The notes under the pieces were generated by a model that searched no databases, was not told the DNA's origin, and was given only the letters and a program-made list of their open reading frames with translations. A program made the position numbers and the translations under genes. Shown piece after piece: positions 36,158-45,664 of a stretch of 64,000 nucleotides of DNA. This DNA is from Tillandsia leiboldiana (Eukaryota; Streptophyta; Magnoliopsida; Poales; Bromeliaceae): positions 46,109,345-46,173,344 of the forward strand of contig CM055063.1 of the NCBI GenBank assembly GCA_029204045.2. The letters run 5' to 3'. The stretch's first letter is position 1. The number at the start of each line of letters is the position of its first letter.

Positions 36158-36802
36158 CCACTCACCAATAAAAACAAGTTTAGTCCCCGAAACTTAACTC
36201 CCGCCTGCGGCGAAGAGGTCCGGGTAGCACTCCCCCATCTTTGACTCTGGTTCCCAAGTTGCCTCATGCTCGTCTTGATTGCTCCAAGGCACCTTCACGT
36301 AGGGAGTTGTCCGACTTCGTAGCTTTTCGTCCTCTCGCGCTAGGGTCCGCACCGGCACTTCCTCGCAGTTCAGGTTCCCTTTGAGCTCGATTACAGAGAC
36401 GTCAAGCACTCGCGACGGATTGGGGGGATACATCCGAAGCATGGATGTGCGGACACGTCAAGAACTCGGTCGAGATTCGGTGGTAGGGCGAGGCGATGGG
36501 CCACGGGGCCGACGCACTCCAGAATCTCGAAAGGTCCTATGTACCGTGGGCTCAACTTGCCTCTCGACCCGAACCGCTTCACCCCTGATCGTCCCAACAA
36601 ATCGGGGATTGCAGTGCCTGCCGTACGATGCTTCGTACGGCGCCACCCGGGCGCTCGCCTGGTAGCTGACATTGTAGGCGAACTCGACGAGGAGTAGATA
36701 GCGTGACCATCCGCCCCCCCCCCCCCCCCCCCCCAAATCCAGTATGCACACTCGGAGCATGTCCTCGAGGATCTGGATCGCCCGCTCGGATTGCCCATCC
36801 AT
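36158..36802 (-). pseudogene. Element E: integrase C-terminus and chromodomain relic
   Basis: Minus strand. It begins DGQSERAIQILEDMLRVC (integrase after the second catalytic Asp) and continues LLVEFAYNVSYQASARVAPY. After frameshifts a chromodomain-like tail reads VPVRTLAREDEKLRSRTTPY, then VKVPWSNQDEHEATWEPE, ending YPDLFAAGGS near 36197. A run of 21 C (36714-36734, poly-G in sense) interrupts the integrase. The integrase zinc finger and first catalytic residues are not recognisable, so no working integrase is encoded. Confidence 0.8.
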
Positions 36803-37067
36803 CTGGGGTGAAAGGCCGCGCTGAAGTGTAACTTGGCCCCTAGAGCTCGTCGTAGACTCTACCGAAAGTCCGAACGAACCTTGTGTCTCGGCCCGAAGTA
36901 GTAGGTGTCGTCATCCCGTGTAACCTCACCACTCCCGATGTATACTTGGGTCAGTCGGTTGCGTGTCCAGGTCACAATCCTTCGGCAATTCTAACCACCG
37001 TCTTCGCCGTAGGTTCAGCTCCTTCTGGGTGGAAAGACGCTTAAGGCTTTGGTGGTCCGAGAATACG

Positions 37068-37283
37068 TTACTGTGGGCACCGAAGAGATAGCGCCTCCTC
37101 AGTCTCAGGATGAAGACGACTGCGGTAAGCTCCAGGTCGTGTGTCGGGTAGTTCTATTTGTAGTCCTTGAGTTGCCTTGACGCATAGGCTACGACTCTTC
37201 CTTGCTGCCTTAGTACTCCTTCCAGTCCTATTCGCGATGCATCGCAGCATACCTCGAAGTCTTCCCGGGTGTTGGTATGGCAA
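37068..37283 (-). pseudogene. Element E: RNase H relic
   Basis: On the minus strand, spread over shifted frames, it contains relics of the Gypsy RNase H: a YASRQLKDY-type stretch, an NYPTHDLEL-type stretch and a KELNLRRRRWLEL-type stretch. The open frame itself translates to unrelated sequence because of frameshifts. A relic of the final RT/RNase H linker may extend to about 37450. Confidence 0.55.
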
Positions 37284-37891
37284 GCGCGGGTGCTCTCGTT
37301 AACCGCTTCTCAAGCTCTTCAAAACTTTCCCGGCATTGGGCCGTCCAAAAGAGCTTGACCCCTTTCCGGGTCGAGCGGTTCAAGGGGTTACACGATCCTT
37401 ACCGGGCTTCGTCTAGCTCCGGCCAGTCGACGCACGTCCGCAAGCCCCCATCCTGTTCTCGTACCAGTAGGTCGGCCGTGCACCCAGACGGTGCCTTCAG
37501 CCCCTTTACTTTTCGCTACTAAGTGCATTGTCCCTAAGTAGGAAAGAAACAAAAGAACGCGAGCCTAGATAGGTCGAGGCCTAATTCGGTTGGTTTCGGA
37601 CGAAAGAAAAAGAAAGGAACTTAGAAATCTGAGGACTACGCCAACGGTGAATCTCCGCAACCCTTTCAAAGGCGCTCGCCCCTCCTCAAATGACCCGGGG
37701 AGAAGAAAAAGGAACACAACGAAGCTATTACTAACGACGAGACATAACCAAAGCACACAACCAAGAAAAAAAAAGAAAGGATGGTATAACCCAAAAGACC
37801 TGGGGGGTTAGACGGGGTCAGACAGGGATGGGTTACTCTGGTTCGACGGGTGCCCCCAACTAGAATAAAGTGGTTTAAGTATTACCTGTCG

Positions 37892-38953
37892 TCACTCAGT
37901 CCGGGACGTTGCGTCATCTGCTGGGGCGGCTGGGGTAGTCCGCCCACAACCCCTGGGCCAGCGCCGCACTGCGTGGTAGGGCAGGGTCCTGGTATCGTAC
38001 GAGTCCGCCAACCGCGAGCCGTCGGGTTGGTCCCTCTGTGGGTCGGGAGCCGCGGTATCCTCCCGTCCTTCCGGTTGTGGCGTTGCGGCTGTAGCGGCCT
38101 GTTCTTGAGGACACGAAGCGCGGGTGTGATCTGGTTTGCCGCAACCATTGCAGTGGGAGTACCTCCAAAGGCAGTTCGTCACTCGATGCGCCTTTCCGCA
38201 GATGACGCAGGGCCCTTGCAGCGATTCCGGGGTTCCCGTTGGCACCTGCCCGCCCTTCCTTGCTTTCTCCAGGCGTTGGTTCGCCCGGTTCTTTGGATTG
38301 GGGCTCCCTTGCAGGGCGGGGGTGGCAGCTTTCTCTGCCTCGACAGGTCCCGGCGCCGGGGGCCTAGTGACAGCTGGCTTCTGGGGGCACATGTAACGCG
38401 TGTGACCCGGTTTACCACACCGGAAACAGTGATCATCCCGCTAGGGGCAGCCCATCATTTGATGTGCACCACCGCAAATGATGCACGGCTTCAATGGGTC
38501 GGGCCCCTCCTTCTTCGTTTGTCCAGACTTCGGTCCTACCTTCGGGCGTTTGGTCGCCCGGCTCGTCAGATAGGGGACCTCCGCCGGGTCAGGGTAGGGG
38601 CATCCCTGCCGGGCGTACTCTTGCTACGCACGCATGGCCAAGTTGACCGCATCATGATAGGTGGGAAAACCCGCTGGTGGCATCCCGCGAGGGGTATCGT
38701 CCCATGTGCCGTGCTGGAAGTGGTCGACACTCTCAAGCTCCCGCGTCAGCATGCACAGACGCTCCGTGAGAGTCAGCAGCTGCCCTGCCACATCGCGCAG
38801 CTGGTTGCGCAGCAAGCGGTTCGCTCCGGCTGCGGCGTCCATTTCCGTCGGTCGTTGCTCACTGAGCTGGACTGCTATCTGCGTACGTAATGAAAGCATA
38901 CCGATCGTCACAAAACAAAGAGACTTAAACTGACAAGGTAACCTGGCTCCCAA
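37892..38953 (-). pseudogene. Element E: gag relic with two zinc knuckles
   Basis: The minus-strand gag begins near 38840 (RPTEMDAAAGANRLLRNQLR within a 109-codon piece) and continues in shifted frames to a 166-codon piece at 37892-38392. That piece has two zinc knuckles: CVICGKAHRVTNC (CX2CX3HX4C) and CNGCGKPDHTRASC (CX2CX4HX4C). A third CCHC-like CFRCGKPGH relic lies near 38410-38440. Gag packages element RNA. Frame breaks show it is not translated whole. The gag-to-RNase H junction leaves no room for protease or RT. Confidence 0.75.
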
Positions 38954-39090
38954 TAGGGTTCTACTTAATCTCTACCCTCCCCCACGCACACTCGTGTTCT
39001 ATTTATTTATCCCGTGTTCACTTTATTAATCAGTAGCCAGAGTATTGCGCCCCGTGGATGTTAGGCCCCAACTGTTGTGGTTAAAGTTTA

Positions 39091-39104
39091 CCGCTCTGAT
39101 ACCA
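39091..39104 (-). other. Primer-binding site of element E
   Basis: CCGCTCTGATACCA on the plus strand, TGGTATCAGAGCGG on the minus strand, 8 bp from the LTR at 39113. Still intact, consistent with recent movement. Confidence 0.9.
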
Positions 39105-40345
39105 TCTTAATCTGTCACGCCCCGGGGGTTCGAATCGCGCGGAAGAGGAGCCACCGATGCCCCTAATTCAGCCATGTATTTTTTTTTCGTAAACCAATGC
39201 TCCCCGGTGCGTGTCCAGACCCGCCGCATACACAAATTCACTCTGCAAACGGGCAGAGTCTCCTTTGTATATGCACGGCGTCTCCATCACAAAGTGTCTC
39301 ACAAGGTGTAGCACATACAATCTCTAACCACATCAGTTGGGGTCTCGTACACATACAACCAAACAACTCACATGACATTCTAGTATTCACTTAGAACATA
39401 GTGGCCGATGTTTTGAAAGGATAAATAATCACAAGGTTTTGAAAGCGGCATCCACACGATGCCATCGTTTTAGGAAAGACCGTTTGAAAGCCACATAAAT
39501 CCACAGGGTTTGAAAACGGCACCCACTCGATGCCGAACTTTGTGAAAACAGTTCACAAACACATAAATTCCACAAGGTTTGTAAAATTCGGTGCCCACAC
39601 GACACCCACGTTTTAAAAGTAGTTTTTGCAAACGGTTTTCTTTGCTTTTCATTGTTTAAAATGGCCAACTAAGAAAGAATATAACAATTATTCGTTTATT
39701 CGAAAAAGGGAAAAGGCAACATCCACTTCGACCCCACGGGGGTGTCGCAATCCACAACTAGCTAGCATGAGTAATAAAAGAAAAGGGAAAGAAAAGTCAC
39801 TGTATCTGAAGTCACTAAAAGTCAGAACAGCACTCTCGCGGCCTCACCGGTGCCCTAGCACTCGCCCCTGGACGAACCTGTCACGGAGTGGGAAGTCAGT
39901 GACTAGAAATATCATAATGAGCAAAAGAAAAGCTAAAATAAAGCAAACCACCATAACCAGAGCGACTGTCACCCCTCATACACCGTCAACAACGATCGTA
40001 TCCTGCACCAAAAAAAAACCGGGCACCCTCCCCGAACACCGCACCGGGCCCCTGCCCCGGTGCCCCTCTCTGCCGAGCACCTGTCTCGGCCGCCGAGCAC
40101 CAGCCTCGGCGTCACCGCTCACACCCTCCACCCATGAGGGCCCCCATTCCTAACGCCACCGTCGCGTGGGGTACACGGGTCAACGTACCACTTTTCCGGA
40201 AAAGCACACCCTTGCGGTGGCCAAACCGCCGGTGTGCGTGTAGTAACACCAGAGCCTTATAACCAGATATGTATAGATGATAAATCAAATGAAGTAAAAG
40301 CGGGGTCAGCATTGCTCATAAAGGGTAACTTAGAAGGGAAAAACA

Positions 40346-40566
40346 CCTTTGCTCATGAAGAATAACTTAAAGAGAAAACACCTTTGCTCATGAGGAATAA
40401 CTTAAAGAGAAAACACCTTCACTCATGAGGATTAACTTAAAGAGAAAACACCTTTGCTCATGAGGAATAACTCAAAGAGAAAACACCTTTGCTCATGAGA
40501 AATAACTTAAAGAGAAAACACCTTTGCTCATGTGGAATAACTTAAGGGAGATAACACCTTTGCTCG
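40346..40566. repeat. 35-bp minisatellite in LTR E (right copy)
   Basis: Same order and variants as 34085-34305, including the CCTTCACTCATGAGGATTAA unit. Only one or two base differences from the left copy. Confidence 0.9.
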
Positions 40567-40949
40567 TGCTAACACCTTACGTATGTACGCCCTTACCCAA
40601 TTAACCTTGGCGAAAGTACCCACCTGTGTGTGTCGTCCGGTGCTTGGCACGTCCGCGATCGTGCGCCTGTTCCCTGTAGCGTCTCGCACTCCTAAGGAAC
40701 AAAGGCATGTCAAAACTAAGGGACTCGAAACCCCAGACGCCGACTCTAGGCCGAAAAGACGACCGCCGTGAATTTCGGGCTCCGCGCGGCGGAGTTCCCC
40801 GCACAGCACCGACCCGTGCGGCGCGCGCTTGGCCTACGGACAGCCTCCTCCCCACGCGGCCCCGACCCGACACGGATCCCTGCGGCGCGCTTGCCGTGCG
40901 GCGTGTAGCCTGCAGGCGGCCCGCGCGGCCCCAGCCCGCGCGGCGGCCT

Positions 40950-41880
40950 CGTGCAGGCAGCGCCCGTACGGCGCGCATGCCGCGCGGAGCCCCGCCTGCA
41001 GGCGGCCCGCGCGGCACCAGTCCGCGCGGCGCCCGCGCGGCGCCCGCGCGGCGCTCCTGCCGCGCGGTGCCCGCCTGCGGGCGGTGCCCGCGCGGCGCCC
41101 CTGCCGCGCGGTGCCCCGCCTGCAGGCGGCCCGCGCGGCATCTGTCCGCGCGGCGCCCGCCTGCGGGCGGCGCCCGCGCGGCGACCCTGCCGCGCGGTGC
41201 CCCGCCTGCAGGCGGTGCCCGCCCGGCGCCCCTGACGCGCGGTGCCCCGCCTGCAGGCGGCCCGCGCGGCACTTGTCCGCGCGGTGCCCGCCTGCAGGCG
41301 GCCCGCGCGGCATCTGTCCGCGCGGTGCCCGCGCGGTGCCCCGCCTGCAGGCGGCCCGCGCGGCACTTGTCCGCGCGGTGCCCGCCTGCGGGCGGTGCCC
41401 GCGCGGCGCCCCGGCCGCGCGGTGCCCCGTCTGCAGGCGGCCCCTCGCGGCTCCTGTCCGCGCGGTGCCTGCCTGCGGGCGGTGCCCGCGCAGCACCCCT
41501 GCCGCGCGGTGCCCCGCCTCCAGGCGGCCCGCGCGGCACCTGTCCGCGCGGTGCACGCCTGCGGCGGTGCCCGCGCGGCGCCCCGGCTGCGCGGTGCCCC
41601 GCCTGCAGGTGGCCCGCGCGACACTTGTCCGCGCGGTGCCCGCCTGCGCGCGGTGCCCCGGGCGGCGCCCCTGCCGCGCGGTGCCCCGCCTGCAGGCGGC
41701 CCGCGCGGCATCTTCCCGCGCGGTGCTCCCCTGCGGGCGGTGCCCACGCGGTGCGCCTGCCGCGCGGTGCCCCATCTGCAGGTGGCCCACGCGGCATGTG
41801 CCCGCGCGGTGCCCGCCTGCGGGTGGTGCCCGCGCGACGCTCCTGCCGCGCGGCGCCCCGCCTGCGGCCGGCCCGGCGGC
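40950..41880. repeat. GC-rich ~86-bp minisatellite in LTR E (right copy)
   Basis: Counterpart of 34740-35545 with a different unit arrangement: extra units near 41200-41340 and a shortened CGCCCGCGCGGCGCCCGCGC stretch near 41030. This block accounts for most of the length difference between the two LTRs. Confidence 0.88.
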
Positions 41881-42487
41881 GGCGGCGGCGGCGCTCTCCG
41901 CGAAAACTCCACCCCGAAACGCCAAACAAAAACCTAATGGAAAAACTCACCTTCGATCCGCCGGAAAAAGAGAAGAAGAGGATCGTCCTATCGTTGCCCG
42001 GTTGATCCCGCGAGCAAGAAACCTCCGTCCCTCTCCCGAAAGCCCCGCCGTCGGTCGTAACAAGAGCAAAAAAAGAGGTTGGGTCCCGTTTTCTCTTTTT
42101 CCCTCTCGTAGTGTCTCTCAAAAACCCTGGCCGCCGAACGAAGTAACCTAAGAGGGAAAACCTAAAACCCTAGGTTCTCAAAGTGATTTTAAAGAAATAT
42201 TCGGAACAGATCCGGTGGCTAGAGTTACCCCGAGAAACGTGCCGATCGTTCGCACGGATCCCGGGGCGCCTAAAAGGGGTCCGAACTTCAAAATTTTATT
42301 CCCGGAGAACCGGGAGTCGGAATCCGAAACCGATCGCCTCCCCGTTCTCCGTTTCGCGAGCCCTTCCGCCTAAAAATGTCCGCGAGCCCCGACGGACTCT
42401 CCGGAAAAACACCAAAAATCGTCCCACTGTCGGACAGTCATAGGAAAAGGGATAACGGGAAGGGTCAAGGAAAAGCCAGGTCTTACA

Positions 42488-42492
42488 AATAC
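42488..42492. repeat. Target-site duplication of element E, right
   Basis: AATAC immediately after the other LTR end, which reads TCTTACA on the plus strand. A 5-bp duplication is typical of Gypsy integrase. Confidence 0.93.
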
Positions 42493-42551
42493 CGTATGCA
42501 CGGCGTATCTGTAGACGAGCTCGGGTTCTGGTTTACACCCGGGGCGTGACA
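42493..42551 (+). repeat. 3' LTR of element T, right end
   Basis: Continues the T LTR after the E insertion: CGTATGCACGGCGTATC to CACCCGGGGCGTGACA. The ending matches the ends of the A, B and E LTRs, confirming that 29710-32851 and this piece are one LTR of about 3.2 kb. Confidence 0.9.
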
Positions 42552-42894
42552 ACCCTAGCCGCCACTGCCGCGCACTGCTTGCGCGCTGCACAGGACCGCG
42601 CCCTGCCAGGCCGCCACTACGTGGTGCTGCCGCGCGCGCGCACCGCCGCTGAATGCCCTAGCCGCCGCTGCTGCTTGTGCCCCGCGCGGGGCTGTGCCCG
42701 TGCGGAGCTGGGCCGCCCGAGGCTGTGCCCATGCGGGGCTGGGCCGCGCGGGACTGCTGCGCCGCCGCTATGCCCGCACGGGTCAGGTTGCTGCCGCCAA
42801 TAGCTTGGCTTGACGGTTTTTGGTTCGACGATTTTCGCCTTCACGGTTTTCGGTTTGACGGTTTTTACTTGGCGTTTTCGTCGACGGTTTTTGG

Positions 42895-43210
42895 CTTGAC
42901 GGTGCAGTCAGCCTGACGGTGCAGTCCGCTTGATGGTGCAGTCTGCTTGACGGTGTATTCCGCTTGACGGTGCAGTCCGCTTGACGGTGCAGTCCGCTTG
43001 ACGGTGTAGTGCGCTTGACGGTGCAGTCAGCCTGATGGTGCAGTCCGCTTGACGGTGCAGTCCGCTTGACGATGCAGTCAGCTTGACGGTGAAGTCCGCT
43101 TGGCGGTGCAGTCCGCTTGACGGTGCAGTCCGCTTGACGGTGCAGTCAACCTGACGGTGCAGTCCGCTTGACGGTGCAGTCCTTATGACGGTGCAGTTCG
43201 CTTGACGCAG
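42895..43210 (+). repeat. 17-bp minisatellite, 18 copies, with 7-unit higher order
   Basis: Unit CTTGACGGTGCAGTCCG repeats 18 times without length change, then a partial unit. Variants recur every seven units: the junction CAGCCTGA or CAACCTGA follows units 1, 8 and 15. Shorter relatives (TTTGACGG, GTCGACGG) precede it at 42806-42894. Confidence 0.92.
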
Positions 43211-44133
43211 TTGTTTTCATTTTTCGTCTGATGAGCCTCCGCTCGGTTGTTTTCGTCAAGGCAACGATTGGAACCCATTTTCCGTCAATTGCTTCGTCAA
43301 CAGTCGGATCGCGTCGGAAGTACGGTTTTTGCCAACCGGAGGGATTTTTGGACACGGAGTCTTTCGTCGATTTCTGTTTTGGGGATAGAAGGGGTTTATG
43401 GTAAAGTTGTTGGGACCGGGGGCGAGGGGGCGCGCGGGCATGACCACGTGTCGCGAGCGGGTTGGCCGTGTTTGCTGTTTGCTGTGCGGGGACACGTGGC
43501 GCTTCCTGGATGATTCGGGCGCTGATGGTTCGGGGTACATTTTGGGCTACTGTGCGGCACTGTTTGCGCCCGGAATTGTTTCGGGCGCCCGAAGGTGGGG
43601 ACCCAGATGGAATTAAGTGCTGCAACTCTTGAAGGATTCCCGATTTTTTTTGGAGGCCGCGGCATCGGCGTTTTCTGCGACGCGGCGCACTGCGGCGCTC
43701 CTTCGATTTTGGCTTCTACCGTCCCATTTCAGTGCGCGAAGCCCCCTTGACTACCCCGATGGACTTTTGAGCTGATTTTCACTACAGCGTGTTCAAGAGA
43801 GGTACGTCTTCGATTCCCGTTTTGATCACTTCGCCTCATTTTGGGTTTTTGGTACGGTTCCCGAGGTATCTTTTGACCCTTTGTACTGCTACGAGGTACG
43901 GGACAGCTGCAGCGTATTGTTGGGATTTCTCGGCCTATGGGCATCGGAACGAGATGTATGAGGACTCGATCGGCATCTACGCTTCGAGAGGAACCCGCCC
44001 GTATTTTTATTGGAATTTTTGGAGGACTCTTCGAAGGTGATAATTATGCTTCTTCGCGGCTGTTTTTCCGCAGACTTGTGCTCGTGGGGTAGTTTGACTT
44101 ACCGCATTGATTTGGGTGTATCTTGGCCTACAG

Positions 44134-44229
44134 GTGTCGGAACGAGATGTATAAATACTCGATTTGGATCTACTCGTCGCGAGGATCGCAACTGTAATTT
44201 TTCTGGATTTTTCGAAGGACTGCACTCAG
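44134..44229 (+). other. 96-bp exon-like module in LTR X
   Basis: Preceded by GGCCTACAG and followed by GTTAAAAGG after ...CACTCAG. It begins GTGTCGGAACGAGATG and is co-linear with 31169-31264. An upstream relative (about 43935-44036) ends at CGAAG|GTGATAA. Confidence 0.5.
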
Positions 44230-45664
44230 GTTAAAAGGCTCTTTCTTTGTGCTGGTTGGTAAAAACAGCAAGTGCTATTTGGGTGTTGTTGGGGGTATTG
44301 ATTGTGTTGTTGGTTGTGTTGTTGGTTGTGTTGTTAGTTGGAGCAGAGGCTTGTGCGACTGTGTACCGAGGGTACGATTTCGGCGGATTTTGTTAGTGAG
44401 TGACTGCGCACTTCACCGACTTCAGCTTTGCCTGCGGAAAGCAATTCATGTGGGTTGCTTCGTCTCCAGAACCGGTGGACGGTTCTCTAATTCTATCTGT
44501 TAGAATGCATGCATGTTTAGGGTACAATTTATATGATTGAGGGGTAAGCTTAGTAATGGTGATTGTATAAAGAATTGCAAGATTAATATCCATGTTGATG
44601 ATTAGTGAAATCTTACCTATGGGAATGTTACCCTATGTGATTATTAGCATGCCATGTTAGCACATAGCCTTTTATGGGATTTGATTATGCGATGGGGCAG
44701 GATTATGTATCTATGTGCGGATATCACCTGAAATGATTTCTTATGAATCATGGATTATGGACATGTGTAGTGGATTAGTGATTTTAGGCATGTTGGTTAT
44801 ACCCTTGTGGAGCTATTATGTGTTTTACTCCCTTTCATCTTCTTGAGTACAAATGCATACTTGTATGGACATCTAGATAGGCCATCTTTTACTGCTACAC
44901 TATCATGTTGGAACTTGACTTAGGAGAAACCATGTTTGCTTCCTTTCTCCTTACTCGTTAGTCAGGTGATTCATGTTGCTCGGGTTCGAGCAGGGGTTTG
45001 GGATAGTGTTGTCGAGACTTTGTGACTGGGACAGGTTGGATTTGATTGTGGGTTGTGGGTGTTTCGGCAACCGCGGATATTGGGCGGTTGACCGGATGTT
45101 GGTTGTTGTACCAGATTGTGGACTTGTGGGGTATTGCGGCGACCGCTGACATTGGGCGGTTGACCGGATGTTTACTTGTGCATCAGATTGGGGATCGGGT
45201 TTTCTTTAGTGGATGGATTTTCCCACTTCGATCAGAGTCGTGATCCAGTCCTGCTATATCCTGATACTTGTGACAGAGATACTTTACTCGTGTGGGTCGC
45301 TCCCCTCGAGTGCCACTCCGGATGTAGGCTTATGACCGAGCCATGTGTGCCGGTCTGTTACTTATACAGGGATTCGAGCCATGTGTGCCAATCCCTCGAG
45401 TTCGAGCCATGTGTGCCGATCCCGCTACTGAGTTCTTGAGTTCGACAGCAGAGCAAGCAGTGCTAGTTTTTACTGGTCCATTGCTTGGGTTTTTTCAGAT
45501 AGATACTTTTGTTGTTGTACTCTTGCCTGGGAGCTGAGTGGAGTCTGGTAGTTGTGATTAGACCAGTGCTAGTGTTGTCGGGAACCGTTTGGGTTGACGG
45601 TGGTCCCGGGTCGTTGTGAGTACTTTGACCGTTGTGTGAGGTGTTTGACGATCTTGAGTCTATC

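Larger units (their letters stand above)
32852..42487 (-). mobile_element. Gypsy element E, complete insertion with target duplication
   Basis: On the minus strand: 5' LTR 42487-39113, primer-binding site 39104-39091, interior to 36158, 3' LTR 36157-32852. Both ends are flanked by AATAC (32847-32851 and 42488-42492), and removing E with one duplication rejoins the T LTR, including its ending CCCGGGGCGTGACA at 42551. LTR lengths are 3306 and 3375 bp and the two are near-identical apart from minisatellite length. The interior is only 2.95 kb and lacks protease and most of RT. E is therefore a recent insertion of a defective element. Confidence 0.95.
39113..42487 (-). repeat. 5' LTR of element E, 3375 bp
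   Basis: Near-identical to 32852-36157. Differences I noticed are scattered single bases (for example TCTCGCACTCCTAAGG at 40681 against TCACGCACTCCTGAGG at 34419) and different lengths of the GC-rich minisatellite. Confidence 0.93.
42552..45664 (+). mobile_element. LTR X, left part (truncated Gypsy LTR related to T)
   Basis: GC-rich sequence (42552-42790) leads into the 17-bp minisatellite (42895-43210), two CACGTG sites (43445, 43493), a donor-like GAGAG|GTACGT at 43802, modules ending at 44037 and 44229, a CTTCACCGACTTCAGC module at 44410, and the TGTATGGACATCTAGATAGG block at 44862 also present in LTR T at 31678. The left end is where element T inserted. No gene is seen. Confidence 0.7.

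Noticed and set aside
42155..42175. AAACCCTAAAACCCTAGG, resembling plant telomere repeat
   Set aside because: Only two imperfect units, in LTR leader sequence; CCCTAA words are common in such leaders and do not form an array. The same applies at 58597.
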